Counted from the stretch's first letter, positions 28,026-39,025 are shown. The stretch: 53,297 nt of DNA from Saccharibacillus alkalitolerans (GCF_011090185.1 NZ_JAAFGS010000015.1:1-53297); one strand, 5' to 3'. Numbers and translations are program-made. Notes: generated from the sequence alone by a model not told the origin.

Positions 28026-29768
28026 ATGAAGACGCCCGCTTCATCGGGTCTGCTGCGGGGCGCTTTTATCCTCGGAACCGCGGCGATCCTGTCCAAGCTG
28101 ATCGGCACGCTGCAGAAAATCCCGCTGCAAAACATAGGCGGAGACGGCGTGTTCGGCATTTATACGACCGTTTATTCCTTTTATGCGTTTCTGGCGGTAT
28201 TCGTGACGGCGGCTCTGCCGGCGGCCATTTCGAAGTACGTCGCGGAAAGGACGGCGGAATCGGACGAGCGCGGCGTGCGCAAGGTGCTATTTGCCGGCCT
28301 CCTGACGGCCTGCAGCGCCGGTCTTCTGATGGCGCTGGGCATGTGGTCCTTCGCTCCCGCCCTGTCCGGCTGGATCGGGAGCGAGCATACGCTTCTTCCG
28401 CTGCGGGCGGCTGCGCTGGCGCTGCTCGTCGTACCGCCGATGGCTGCGCTGCGCGGCTTTTTCCAGGGGCTGCAGCAGGCGCTGCCGACAGCCGTGTCGC
28501 AGGTGACGGAGCAGATCGTCCGCGTCGGCGTTATGGTGGCGCTGCTGCTGACGCTGAACGCGGCGGGAGCGTCGGACGAGCGTATCGCGGCCGGAGCCGC
28601 GCTGGGCTCGGCCGGGGGCGGACTGGCGGGCTTGGGCGCCATGCTGCTGTTCTGGCGCCGTTACGGCCGCAGCGGCCGCGCTTGGCGCCCGTCGGCGGCG
28701 AAATTGGCCGTGCAGGCCGAACGCGAGGCCGAAGAGGAAGCTTTGCGGTCGGTCGGCGCTTCGGATGCTTATGCGGAGAAGGAGCCCGGCTTCGTTGAAG
28801 CGGCGGCCGATTCGGCGGAACGGCCGAAGCGCTTCACGTCGGGGCAGTGGGCGAAGCGGCTGTTGATCTATGCGGTTCCCGTATTTGTCGGCTCGCTGTC
28901 CCAGCCGCTGTTAAATCTGGTCGATACGCTCACCGTGCCGCGCCTGCTGCAGGGAGCCGGATGGAACGACCTGGCTTCCATGGAGCAGTTCGGCGTCTAT
29001 AACCGGGGTATTCCGCTCGTGCAGCTCGTCTTCATGCTGGCGACCTCGCTTTCGACGCTGCTGCTGCCCGCGATCGCCGAGGCGAAAGCCCGCGGCGAAG
29101 AAGACCGGATCCGCTCTTCCGCGGGTACGTCGCTGCGCTGGCTGTGGATTCTCGGCCTGACGGCCGCCGCCGGCCTGGCCGCGTTGGCCGAGCCGGTCAA
29201 CGTCATGCTGTACGCCGACGCGGAAGGCACGGACGCGCTGCGCTGGACGGCGCTGTCGGCCGCCGGCGGCACGCTCGGCATCGTCTCGGCCGCGCTGCTG
29301 CAGGGCATCGGCGCCGTGCGCGCGCCCGCGCTGTTCCTGATCGTCTCGGCCGCGCTGAAGCTGGTGCTCAATCTGCTGCTGGTGCCGCAGATGGGCATCT
29401 CCGGCGCCGCTCTGGCCGGCGCCGTCTCCTACATGGCCGCCGCGCTGCTCGGCGTCCTGGTGCTCGCCCGTCTGACCGGCCTGCGCGGCGGCGTGCGCCG
29501 CGCGCTGCTCCAGCCCCTGCTGCTGGCGGGGCTGACGGCGCTGGCCGCCTATTCCGCCCGCCTGCTGTGCGGCGTGCTGCTCTCCGCCGCGGAACTCGGC
29601 GGCCGCGCGGGCGCGCTGCTGACGAGCGTCGCGGGCGTCGCCGCCGGCGTGCTCGTCTTCGCCGCCGCGCTCGTCTACACCCGCGCGGTGTCGGACGCGG
29701 AGCTGTCCGCGCTGCCCGGCGGCGCGAAGCTCGCCGCTTTGGCACGGCGTCTTCGGCGGGAAGCGTAG
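28026..29768 (+). CDS. Polysaccharide biosynthesis/flippase family protein (YabM/SpoVB-like)
   Basis: A 580-residue polytopic membrane protein of the MOP (MATE/Wzx/MurJ-like) exporter superfamily, with about 14 hydrophobic segments. The start GAFILGTAAILSKLIGTLQKIPLQNIGGDGVFGIY is characteristic of SpoVB/YabM proteins. An Arg/Ala/Glu-rich cytoplasmic loop lies at about residues 222-275. It probably flips a lipid-linked sugar; the cargo is unknown. ATG 28026 follows AAAGGAGGG. The last 220 codons are markedly more GC-rich than the neighbouring genes. spoVT, expected just before it, is absent. Confidence 0.88.
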   Translation: MKTPASSGLLRGAFILGTAAILSKLIGTLQKIPLQNIGGDGVFGIYTTVYSFYAFLAVFVTAALPAAISKYVAERTAESDERGVRKVLFAGLLTACSAGLLMALGMWSFAPALSGWIGSEHTLLPLRAAALALLVVPPMAALRGFFQGLQQALPTAVSQVTEQIVRVGVMVALLLTLNAAGASDERIAAGAALGSAGGGLAGLGAMLLFWRRYGRSGRAWRPSAAKLAVQAEREAEEEALRSVGASDAYAEKEPGFVEAAADSAERPKRFTSGQWAKRLLIYAVPVFVGSLSQPLLNLVDTLTVPRLLQGAGWNDLASMEQFGVYNRGIPLVQLVFMLATSLSTLLLPAIAEAKARGEEDRIRSSAGTSLRWLWILGLTAAAGLAALAEPVNVMLYADAEGTDALRWTALSAAGGTLGIVSAALLQGIGAVRAPALFLIVSAALKLVLNLLLVPQMGISGAALAGAVSYMAAALLGVLVLARLTGLRGGVRRALLQPLLLAGLTALAAYSARLLCGVLLSAAELGGRAGALLTSVAGVAAGVLVFAAALVYTRAVSDAELSALPGGAKLAALARRLRREA

Positions 29769-29831
29769 CCGGCGTCGCATCCGGCGGGTTTTGCTTTTTT
29801 GGTCTGCGGGAACGTCTGTACGCATTTTGGA

Positions 29832-29861
29832 TTCGCAATTCGCCGGAACCCGTGATATAGT
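29832..29861 (+). promoter_or_regulatory. Candidate promoter of mazG
   Basis: TTCGCA at 29832-29837, an 18-base spacer and TATAGT at 29856-29861, about 33 bases ahead of the ATG. Confidence 0.35.
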
Positions 29862-29893
29862 GGTAAAATGCGAGGTGCAGCGGAAGGAGAGGA

Positions 29894-31387
29894 ATGGCAA
29901 TGGGTACGGGAATTACGGTCGTCGGACTTGGCTCCGGCGATCCGGATCAGCTGACGCTGGGTATATGGAAAGTTCTTCAGGGCGCGTCCCGGATTTATGT
30001 GCGGACCAAGGAGCATCCGGTCATGAACCGGATCGCCGGGGAGGGCATCGCTTTCGAGTCGTTCGACTCGGTCTACGAGAACAACGGATCGTTCAGCGAC
30101 GTGTACGAGACGATTGCCCGGCGGCTTGTCGAGCTTGCCGCCTCCGGCGAGCTTGTCTATGCGGTTCCGGGTCATCCCATGGTCGCGGAGAAGACGGTAC
30201 TGCTGCTGCGCGAATATGCCGAGGAAGCGGGGATTCCTCTGAAGGTGCTGGGCGGGGAAAGCTTCCTCGACCAGGCCTTTGTCCGGTTGGGCTTCGATCC
30301 GATCGAAGGGTTCCAACTGCTGGACTCTTCGGACGTGACGGTCGAGAGCATCCGCCCTTCCCTGCACACGCTGATCGGGCAGGTCTACGATTCGCTGACT
30401 GCCTCGGAGGTTAAACTCGGTTTGATGGAAGTCTACCCCGACGATCATCCGGTTATCGTGGGTCATGCGCTCGGCGTGGAAGGCGAAGAACGGATTCTGC
30501 GCGTTCCCTTATACGAGTTGGATCGGCTGGAAGGGTACGGCAATCTGTCGCTCGTCTACATACCGAAGGCCGACGACGAGTCGCTGACGATCGGCAGCTT
30601 TGCGAGGCTGCACGAGATCGTGGGCATTCTGCGCAGTCCGGGCGGCTGCCCGTGGGATATGGAGCAGACGCACGCCTCGATTCGCAAAAATCTGATCGAG
30701 GAGACGTACGAAGTGCTGGAAACGATCGACGACGACGATCCGGACCATATGCGCGAAGAGCTGGGGGATCTGCTGCTGCAGATCATGCTGCACTCCCGCA
30801 TGGAAGAGGAAGTCGGCACGTTCACCGTCTACGACGTGATTCGCGGATTGAACGAGAAGCTGATCTTCCGCCATCCCCATGTATTCGGAGACCGGGCGGC
30901 CGGCAGCGCCGACGAGGCGCTCAAGAATTGGGACGCCATGAAGGCGGAAGAGAAGAAGCGCAAGGGCGCATCCGCGCCCGAAGCTTCGCTGCTCGACGGC
31001 GTTCCGAGAGATCTCCCGGCGCTTATGAAGGCGTACAAGCTCCAGAAGAAGGCGGCGAAGGCCGGCTTCGACTGGGAGAAGATCGAAGACGTCTTTGCGA
31101 AGATCGAAGAGGAACTGGGCGAGCTGCGCGAAGCGCTGGCCGAGGGAGCCGATTCGGAATCGCTTAAGCTCGAATTGGGCGATCTGCTCTTCTCCGCGGT
31201 CAATGCGTCGCGCTTCTTGGATGCGGATCCCGAAGAAGCCCTGTCGCTCGTCAACGACAAGTTCCGCCGCCGCTTCCGCTATATCGAGGATCGGCTGCGC
31301 GAGCAGGGAAGCTCGCCGCAAGGCAGCACCCTCGAGGAAATGGATGCTTTGTGGAACGAAGCCAAAGGCGCGGAACAAACGAAGTGA
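29894..31387 (+). CDS. mazG: Fused tetrapyrrole-methylase-like / MazG pyrophosphohydrolase (YabN)
   Basis: A 497-residue two-domain protein. The N-terminal half (about residues 1-220) has the SAM-dependent tetrapyrrole methylase fold (VVGLGSGDPDQLT). The C-terminal half carries two MazG repeats with metal-binding EETYEVLE...EELGDLLLQ near residues 275-300 and a second EELGELREAL...LELGDLLFS near 400-435. The MazG part hydrolyses (d)NTPs to monophosphates. The same fusion occurs in Bacillus YabN. ATG 29894 or ATG 29900 could initiate, both downstream of AAGGAGAGG. Confidence 0.92.
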   Translation: MAMGTGITVVGLGSGDPDQLTLGIWKVLQGASRIYVRTKEHPVMNRIAGEGIAFESFDSVYENNGSFSDVYETIARRLVELAASGELVYAVPGHPMVAEKTVLLLREYAEEAGIPLKVLGGESFLDQAFVRLGFDPIEGFQLLDSSDVTVESIRPSLHTLIGQVYDSLTASEVKLGLMEVYPDDHPVIVGHALGVEGEERILRVPLYELDRLEGYGNLSLVYIPKADDESLTIGSFARLHEIVGILRSPGGCPWDMEQTHASIRKNLIEETYEVLETIDDDDPDHMREELGDLLLQIMLHSRMEEEVGTFTVYDVIRGLNEKLIFRHPHVFGDRAAGSADEALKNWDAMKAEEKKRKGASAPEASLLDGVPRDLPALMKAYKLQKKAAKAGFDWEKIEDVFAKIEEELGELREALAEGADSESLKLELGDLLFSAVNASRFLDADPEEALSLVNDKFRRRFRYIEDRLREQGSSPQGSTLEEMDALWNEAKGAEQTK

Positions 31388-31632
31388 CAAAATTTTCAAA
31401 GCGCCTGTCCGCGAAAGAGGAAAACGCGTCGGAATCCAGAATATGAGGATAGGCGCCCGCAAGCGTGCAGGCTGCTCAGACAACGGATAACCGCGGCGGC
31501 GCGGATCATTCCCGTGCTCCGCTTATCATTATTATTGAGCGTCTCGATCCCGGTACCGGTACGGATTCCGATTCGGCGTCCGGTGCCCAGGCGAAAAGAC
31601 GCGATTTTAAAATCCCGGGAGGAATGAAACCA

Positions 31633-31905
31633 ATGAATAAAACAGAACTGATCAACAGCATCGCGGAAAAAAGCGGAGTAGGCAAAAAAGAAGTCGAAGC
31701 CGTACTGAACGGATTCATGGACGGCGTAACCGAAGCTCTGGCAAGCGGCGACAAAGTGCAGCTCATCGGCTTCGGCACGTTCGAAACCCGCAAGCGCGCA
31801 GGCCGCACGGGCCGCAACCCGCAAACCGGCGAACCGATCACGATTGCCGAGTCCAGCGTTCCCGCGTTCAAAGCCGGCAACAAACTCAAAGACGCGGTTA
31901 AGTAA
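31633..31905 (+). CDS. hup: DNA-binding protein HU
   Basis: A 90-residue nucleoid protein that bends and compacts DNA. The sequence MNKTELINSIAEKSGVGKKEVE, the GFGTFETRKRAGRTGRNPQTGE turn and the C-terminal FKAGNKLKDAVK are classic HU. ATG 31633 is chosen because GGGAGGA ends immediately before ATG 31624 but 9 bases before 31633. It sits between mazG and rqcP, unlike B. subtilis, where the HU gene lies elsewhere. The 245-base upstream region holds no clear promoter. Confidence 0.96.
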   Translation: MNKTELINSIAEKSGVGKKEVEAVLNGFMDGVTEALASGDKVQLIGFGTFETRKRAGRTGRNPQTGEPITIAESSVPAFKAGNKLKDAVK

Positions 31906-31907
31906 TT

Positions 31908-32186
31908 ATGCGTGTCGATAAATTCCTGAAAGTGTCCAGGCTGATCAAGCGTCGCACCGTAGCGAAGGACGTGTCCGAGCAGGGCCGCGTGCTGATTAAC
32001 GGCCGCGAGGCCAAGCCCAGCGCTTCGGTGAAGATCGGCGACGAAATTACCGTGCAGTTCGGCCAGAAGCTCGTTACCGTTCGCGTCGAACGAATCGCCG
32101 ACACGACCCGCAAGGACGAAGCCGCAGGCATGTACACCGTCGTGAAGGAAGAGCCGCTTCCGAGAGAAGACGGATTGAACTTCTGA
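31908..32186 (+). CDS. rqcP: S4-domain protein RqcP (YabO)
   Basis: A 92-residue Hsp15-like RNA-binding protein of ribosome-associated quality control. With RqcH it adds C-terminal alanine tails to peptides stuck on 50S subunits. The S4 motif is clear: MRVDKFLKVSRLIKRRTVAKD, then GRVLINGREAKPSASVKIGDEI. It starts 2 bases after the HU stop with no separate strong ribosome binding site, so it probably relies on translation of HU. A terminator follows. Confidence 0.95.
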   Translation: MRVDKFLKVSRLIKRRTVAKDVSEQGRVLINGREAKPSASVKIGDEITVQFGQKLVTVRVERIADTTRKDEAAGMYTVVKEEPLPREDGLNF

Positions 32187-32505
32187 CAGACCCGCTTTTT
32201 GATAGCCGAATATCGATTTATGGCGTTTCCGCTAACGCGGAAGCGCCTTTTCGGCATAAATATGACTTTTTTTTGCTTCACAGTTCGATTTTTTGTGTTA
32301 ATGTTTAAGATGAACATGAAAGTTAGGCAGGAGAGACTATTGACCGAGCATTTTCGGCTTAATAATAGTTCTGCCGCTCTATCGAGCTGGGCCGCTTGCT
32401 TTCCGATAAAAGAATTGGATCGTGTGCCAAACCGCCGTTTGTCGGGGAATCGGCCATGCGTCATTTTACATAAAAGCCGGAAGCAGTCCGGTGAAGGAGG
32501 GTTCC
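32187..32505 (+). other. Intergenic region rqcP-divIC, site of missing yabP/yabQ
   Basis: This 319-base stretch has lower GC than the genes around it. It contains the rqcP terminator and AT-rich DNA, including TGTGTTAATGTTTAAGAT near 32296 that might be a promoter. No ribosome binding site plus open frame resembles YabP or YabQ and no decayed copy was recognisable by eye. Confidence 0.5.
32222..32251 (+). terminator. Intrinsic terminator after rqcP
   Basis: GGCGTTTCCGC (32222-32232) pairs with 32237-32247 over a TAAC loop with one mismatch, then TTTT. Confidence 0.78.
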
Positions 32506-32898
32506 ATGAGAGCGACTTCCGCAGCACCCAAGCCAGACAACCATCAGACTGAACGAACGTCCAAGGCGACTCGGACCGAGGTCCGGCGAACTTCGTCGAA
32601 TCGGCAGCAGAGCGGTAAGAAACGTCTTCGTTTGTGGGCCGTCTTAATGATCGCTTTGTGCAGTTGGGCTGTATATACGTTGATCGGGCAGTCTTCCGTC
32701 ATCGCGGACAAAGCGGCGGAGCTGGAAACGACCCGGGAAGCCAAAGTCGCCAGCGAAGCGAAGCTTAACGACGTTCAAGCGGAGATCAAGCGTCTCCAGG
32801 ATCCCGAATATATCGCGCAAATCGCACGTAAGGAATACAATATGTTCAAACCGGAAGAGATCCCGATCCGGGTCACCGGAGAAGGCGGAGGAGAGTAG
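32506..32898 (+). CDS. divIC: Septum formation initiator DivIC
   Basis: A 130-residue bitopic divisome protein that works with FtsL and DivIB. A basic cytoplasmic tail (about residues 1-45) precedes a membrane segment (about 46-65). The extracellular part is a coiled coil (about 70-105), ending in the typical PEYIAQIARKEYNMFKPEEIPIRV. ATG 32506 follows GAAGGAGGG. The N-terminal tail is long and Ser/Thr/Arg-rich. Confidence 0.92.
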   Translation: MRATSAAPKPDNHQTERTSKATRTEVRRTSSNRQQSGKKRLRLWAVLMIALCSWAVYTLIGQSSVIADKAAELETTREAKVASEAKLNDVQAEIKRLQDPEYIAQIARKEYNMFKPEEIPIRVTGEGGGE

Positions 32899-32903
32899 CT
32901 TTT

Positions 32904-32924
32904 CCGCGGTTTCACGCGGTTTTG
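32904..32924 (+). terminator. Weak terminator after divIC
   Basis: CCGCG-GTTTCA-CGCGG followed by TTTTGTTT. The stem is only 5 base pairs. Confidence 0.4.
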
Positions 32925-32928
32925 TTTG

Positions 32929-32957
32929 TTGACCGCCGATTGCGCTTCCGTTATAAT
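32929..32957 (+). promoter_or_regulatory. Sigma-A promoter of the S1-domain gene
   Basis: TTGACC at 32929-32934, a 17-base spacer and TATAAT at 32952-32957. Five of six and six of six matches make it one of the best promoters in the window. Confidence 0.8.
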
Positions 32958-33024
32958 CAAATCACCGCAGACCGGAATGTGACTGATTCGGCTGTATATT
33001 TTTAAGGGAGGATCATTTTATTCT

Positions 33025-33567
33025 ATGGCAATTGAAGTGGGCACCAAATTAGAGGGCAAAGTGACAGGCATCACGCATTTTGGAGCATTTGTGGATTTGT
33101 CCGGAGGTGTCACGGGTCTCGTTCACATCTCGGAAATCGCCGATAACTATGTAAAAGATGTGAATGACCACCTGAAGATCGGCGACGTCGTGACGGTTAA
33201 GGTCATCAATGTCGACAAAGACGGCAAGATCGGATTGTCCATCAAGCAAACCGTGGATCGTCCTGCCGGCTCTGCGCCTGCGCCATCTTCCCGTCCGCCC
33301 AGACAAGATCGCGGCCCTGGCAGCGGCGGGGGCGAACGCTTCAGCGGCGGTGGCGGCGGAGGAGGATTCAACCGCGGCGGCAGCGGCGGCGGAAGACCAT
33401 CCAGACCTCCTGGCGGCGGTAAACCTGCATTCGGCAAGCCCGCATTCGGTAAGCCTTCGTTCGATGATAAATTGTCCCGTTTCCTTAAGGACAGCGAAGA
33501 GAGAATTTCTTCGATCAAGAAAAACACGGAATCCAAACGCGGAGGCCGTGGCGCCAAGAGATCGTAA
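33025..33567 (+). CDS. S1 RNA-binding domain protein (YabR-like) with Gly/Arg-rich tail
   Basis: A 180-residue protein. The first 75 residues form one S1 OB-fold (VGTKLEGKVTGITHFGAFVDLSGGVTGLVHISEI). It is followed by a low-complexity Gly/Pro/Arg/Phe-rich region (about 90-145, with FNRGG and two PAFGK repeats) and a charged helix plus basic end. The family is linked to translation and polynucleotide binding. AAGGGAGG is 13 bases from ATG 33025, longer than usual. A terminator follows. Bacillus has yabR here, followed by spoIIE, which is missing. Confidence 0.9.
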   Translation: MAIEVGTKLEGKVTGITHFGAFVDLSGGVTGLVHISEIADNYVKDVNDHLKIGDVVTVKVINVDKDGKIGLSIKQTVDRPAGSAPAPSSRPPRQDRGPGSGGGERFSGGGGGGGFNRGGSGGGRPSRPPGGGKPAFGKPAFGKPSFDDKLSRFLKDSEERISSIKKNTESKRGGRGAKRS

Positions 33568-33582
33568 TTATAGTTTCGAGCA

Positions 33583-33618
33583 CCGCGAATGGCTCAGCTC
33601 AGCCGCTCGCGGTTTTTT
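33583..33618 (+). terminator. Intrinsic terminator after the S1 gene
   Basis: CCGCGA (33583-33588) pairs with TCGCGG (33607-33612), with inner GGCT/AGCC, then six T. Confidence 0.85.
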
Positions 33619-33796
33619 GCTTTGTGCCGCAACAAAGGCTTCAGCGAACTCCCCGGATTGACCGATAAAGAACGGGAACAGGAAATCCGAACGGTCGCCC
33701 GGCAGGGCTGCCCGGCCGGAAGCGTTATGATACACTGGATGTGAATGGCGGATTTGGAATTTCGCCGGAATCGCACCGGAAAGGACGGGATGCCGA

Positions 33797-34720
33797 GTGG
33801 CTGCACCAGATTTACCGGGATTTACGCCGGGAACGGTCGTAACCGGAGCGTCCCAGGGCGGACAATACACGATTCAGTCGCTGATCGGACGAGGTTCCAA
33901 CGGCAACGTGTATTTGGTCCGGACGGCGGGCGGGCAGCAGGCCGCGCTCAAGGCCGGTCCGGAAAAGCCCGAACTGAAAGCGGAAGTCGAAGTGCTGGCG
34001 GAGCTGAAAAAGCACGAGCTCGACCGGGGAAGCCGCCGGCCTTTTCTGCTGGATGCCGACCGGTTTAAGACAGACGGACGTTCGGTGCCCTTTTACGTGA
34101 TGAAATTCGTCCGCGGAGTCCCGATCGATGCCTACATCCGCAAGTACGGATATCGCCAGATCGGCGCCGCGGGGCTCGGGCTGCTCGATCGCCTGTCGGG
34201 CCTGCATCAGGCGGGATTTATCTTCGGCGACCTTAAGCCCTGCCACGTGCTGGTGGAAGAAAGCGGGGGGGTCGAGCTGGTCGATTACGGCGGCGCGACT
34301 TCCATCGGAGGGAACGTCAAGCAGTACAGCGGCTGGTATGACCGCAAGTATTGGAATGCGGGCAGCCGGACGGCCGATCCCGGCTATGATCTGTTCGCCT
34401 TTGCGGTTCTGTGCCTGCATGTATTCGACGAACGGGGACTGCGCCGGCTGGACGCCGCACTGCTGCCGCAGACGCGCAGTCCCGAAGACCTGGTGCAGTT
34501 GGCCGGGAAGATCCCTGCTCTGCGCCCGTTCGAACCGTGGCTGGATCGCGCCCTGCGCGGCGGTTTCGTCAATTCGCGGGAAGCGCATGCCTACTGGAAC
34601 GCGCTCTGCCGGCGTCTGCCCGCAGACGGACGCAAAGGCGCCTCCAAGCTTCTGGCGGCCGCGTTTTGCGGTTCGCTGCTGCTGCTGGCCGCCGTGCTGT
34701 ATACGGTGCTGTCGCTGTAA
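33797..34720 (+). CDS. YabT-like serine/threonine protein kinase, membrane-anchored
   Basis: A 307-residue Hanks-type kinase with a C-terminal membrane segment (about residues 285-305). It shows the glycine loop GRGSNGNVY (31-39), the ATP lysine Lys52, GDLKP with catalytic Asp145 and Lys147, and DYG (163-165) in place of DFG. The usual metal-binding Asn after DLKPx is His150. Downstream motifs YDRKYWNAGSRTADPGYDLFA match Bacillus YabT, a forespore kinase that binds DNA and phosphorylates RecA. GTG 33797 has a weak ribosome binding site. tilS follows 30 bases later. Confidence 0.85.
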   Translation: MAAPDLPGFTPGTVVTGASQGGQYTIQSLIGRGSNGNVYLVRTAGGQQAALKAGPEKPELKAEVEVLAELKKHELDRGSRRPFLLDADRFKTDGRSVPFYVMKFVRGVPIDAYIRKYGYRQIGAAGLGLLDRLSGLHQAGFIFGDLKPCHVLVEESGGVELVDYGGATSIGGNVKQYSGWYDRKYWNAGSRTADPGYDLFAFAVLCLHVFDERGLRRLDAALLPQTRSPEDLVQLAGKIPALRPFEPWLDRALRGGFVNSREAHAYWNALCRRLPADGRKGASKLLAAAFCGSLLLLAAVLYTVLSL

Positions 34721-34750
34721 GGAATCGGCGGGAGAGAAGGAGGCCTGGGA

Positions 34751-36181
34751 ATGAACGATCGGAACGGATTGCTGCGGGAGGCAAGGGAAGAAATCCGGGA
34801 ATACGGCATGTGGAAGACCGGGGACACCGTCGTCGCCGCCGTATCGGGGGGACCCGATTCCATGGCGATGCTGCATCTGCTGCACGTTTTGTCGAGGGAA
34901 GAGGGATTCGGCCTGGTCTGCGCGCATGTCAACCACGGGCTGAGACCTGAAGAATCCGCGGAGGAAGCGGAACTGGTTCGCGCGGCGGCGGCAGGGCTCG
35001 GCGTGCCGTTCGAACTGGGCGAACCCGACGTGCGCGGGTATAAAAGGCAAGCGGGGCTCGGCACGCAGGCCGCGGCACGCGAACTGCGATATCGCTTTCT
35101 GAGGGAAGCCGCCCTGAGACATCGGGCTTCCGCGATTGCGCTGGCCCATCACGCCGGGGACCAGGCGGAGACGGTTATGCTGCATCTGCTGCGAGGCAGC
35201 GGAACGGGAGGTCTGGCGGGCATGCGGCGGATCCGGCTGTGGGAAGGTCTGCGAGTCGTTCGTCCGCTGCTGCGGTTCGAAAAAGAAGCCCTTGTCGTTT
35301 TTTGCGAAAATAACGGTATCCGGTACGCGACGGACAGCAGCAACGCAGGCACCGATTATGCCCGGAACCGCCTGCGGTTGGATACTTTTCCCCACCTGGA
35401 GAGCTACAACGCAAAGCTGTCGGCGGCGCTGAACCGCCTGGCAGACACGCTCGGGCCGGAGGAAGACTATCTGCACGAACAAACGCTTCTGGCGTTCGAA
35501 CAAACCTGCCGGGGCCGGAAAGAAGGAACCGAGCTTGATCGGACGGCCTTCTCCGCCCTGCCCTTCGCTTTACAACGCAGGCTCGTTAAATTAATATTAA
35601 ATTACCTGTCGGAGCCGGGGGCGGAGACCGACTTCGCCAAGGTGGACCTTGTCCGCCGGCGTCTGCTCTCCCCGGACGATTCGACCTGGACGCTGGACCT
35701 CGGATACGGCCGGACCTGTACGCGCGAGTACGATCGTGCGTTTTTCCGTCTCGGCAGGCCCGAGCCCGGCGTTCTTCGGGCGGAGACGATCGGCAGGGAA
35801 CCGGGTATCCGGACCTTGCGGTTCGGAAGTCTCGGAATGATCTTCGAAGAAGAGCGGAAAGTCCCGGACGACGAGGCGTTCACGACTCTGGGACCGGAAG
35901 AAGCCGCTTTCGACGCGGATCGTCTCGAATACCCGCTGACCGTGCGTTCGCGCCTTCCGGGAGACCGGATCGAGCTTCCGCGCGGAGCCGGCACGAAGAA
36001 AGTCAAGGATCTGCTGATCGACGAAAAGATCGCTCCGTCCCAGCGCGGCCTGATTCCGCTCGTCTGCGACGCCGGAGGACGCATACTCTGGCTCGGCGGC
36101 TTGAAGCGTTCCAAGCACGCCTGGTTGGACCGTCGGAGCGAGAAGATTCTATATATTCGGATAGATCGGGCTCTTTGTTGA
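34751..36181 (+). CDS. tilS: tRNA(Ile)-lysidine synthase
   Basis: Attaches lysine to C34 of tRNA(Ile) with CAU anticodon, changing both its charging and codon reading; essential. The 476-residue protein has the ATP-pyrophosphatase P-loop [11 protein letters not shown] near residues 31-41, [16 protein letters not shown] near 59 and [19 protein letters not shown] near 135. The C-terminal domain binds tRNA and ends with a Lys/Arg-rich region. ATG 34751 follows AAGGAGG. It precedes hpt as in B. subtilis. Confidence 0.95.
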   Translation: MNDRNGLLREAREEIREYGMWKTGDTVVAAVSGGPDSMAMLHLLHVLSREEGFGLVCAHVNHGLRPEESAEEAELVRAAAAGLGVPFELGEPDVRGYKRQAGLGTQAAARELRYRFLREAALRHRASAIALAHHAGDQAETVMLHLLRGSGTGGLAGMRRIRLWEGLRVVRPLLRFEKEALVVFCENNGIRYATDSSNAGTDYARNRLRLDTFPHLESYNAKLSAALNRLADTLGPEEDYLHEQTLLAFEQTCRGRKEGTELDRTAFSALPFALQRRLVKLILNYLSEPGAETDFAKVDLVRRRLLSPDDSTWTLDLGYGRTCTREYDRAFFRLGRPEPGVLRAETIGREPGIRTLRFGSLGMIFEEERKVPDDEAFTTLGPEEAAFDADRLEYPLTVRSRLPGDRIELPRGAGTKKVKDLLIDEKIAPSQRGLIPLVCDAGGRILWLGGLKRSKHAWLDRRSEKILYIRIDRALC

Positions 36182-36246
36182 CGGTTTTGGTTTATAAGAT
36201 AGAAAGAAGATCGAATCAGATCACGATTACGGGAGGGTCATGCACG

Positions 36247-36786
36247 TTGCAAAACGACATTCAGGAAGTGCTTATCAGCGAAGAGGAACTCCAGGCCAAA
36301 ATCAAGGAATTGGGCGAGCAGCTCAGCGGCGAGTACGAAGGCCGCAATCCGCTCGTCATCTGCGTACTGAAAGGCGCGTTCATTTTTATGGCCGATCTGG
36401 TCAAACGCATTACGGTACCGATCGAACTCGATTTTATGGCGGTATCGAGCTACGGAGCGGCGACCAAATCGTCCGGCGTGGTTAAAATTATCAAGGATTT
36501 GGATACGACGGTGGAAGGCCGCGACGTACTGATCGTGGAAGACATCATCGACAGCGGACTTACGCTGAGCCATTTGATCGAGCTGCTGAAGAACCGCAAC
36601 GCCAAGAGCGTGAAGGTTGTCACGCTGTTCGACAAGCCGTCGGGCCGCTCGGTGAAGATGGAAGCGGATTACACGGGCTTTGTTCTGCCGGACGCTTTCG
36701 TCGTCGGCTATGGTCTGGACTACGCGGAGCACTACCGCAACCTGCCGTATATCGGCGTGCTCAAACCGGAGGTTTACACGAAATAA
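36247..36786 (+). CDS. hpt: Hypoxanthine-guanine phosphoribosyltransferase
   Basis: Salvages hypoxanthine and guanine with PRPP. The 179-residue protein has the PRPP motif [17 protein letters not shown] near residue 97, [10 protein letters not shown] near 43 and [21 protein letters not shown] near the end. TTG 36247 is the supported start: GGGAGGG at 36231-36237 lies 9 bases upstream, and the nearer ATG at 36240 is out of frame. In some Bacillales HprT and TilS cooperate to activate ftsH transcription; the gene order tilS-hpt-ftsH is kept here. Confidence 0.95.
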   Translation: MQNDIQEVLISEEELQAKIKELGEQLSGEYEGRNPLVICVLKGAFIFMADLVKRITVPIELDFMAVSSYGAATKSSGVVKIIKDLDTTVEGRDVLIVEDIIDSGLTLSHLIELLKNRNAKSVKVVTLFDKPSGRSVKMEADYTGFVLPDAFVVGYGLDYAEHYRNLPYIGVLKPEVYTK

Positions 36787-36839
36787 TTCGCGTGCCGGAC
36801 CGGGGCTTGTCCGCTCCGAAGTCCGCTCCTCGTCTGAAT

Positions 36840-36869
36840 TTGTGATGTGTGAACGTACTATGTTAAAAT
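36840..36869 (+). promoter_or_regulatory. Sigma-A-like promoter of ftsH
   Basis: TTGTGA at 36840-36845, an 18-base spacer and TAAAAT at 36864-36869, about 30 bases before the ATG. Confidence 0.52.
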
Positions 36870-36898
36870 AACTTCAGTGTCTTGAGAGGAGGTTGGGG

Positions 36899-38926
<2,028 letters not shown>

Positions 38927-38989
38927 CAGGACGGCAGGCGGCGTTCATCGTCGTGCACGACCTTTTCTCAAGCCAGGTTCAACGCAAGC

Positions 38990-39025
38990 AAGACCGGAAA
39001 ACGAACCCTCGTTTTCCGGTCTTTT
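38990..39025 (+). terminator. Intrinsic terminator after ftsH
   Basis: A perfect 15-base-pair stem, AAGACCGGAAAACGA (38990-39004) with 39009-39023, loop ACCC, ending in TTTT. It is bidirectional in form. Confidence 0.85.

Noticed and set aside
32187..32505. Degraded yabP/yabQ remnants
   Set aside because: The gap is long enough for fragments, but none of the six frames showed a recognisable YabP or YabQ segment by eye.
33812..35503. Minus-strand frame of 563 codons across the kinase and tilS
   Set aside because: It spans two well-supported + strand genes, has no family likeness and has biased antisense composition.
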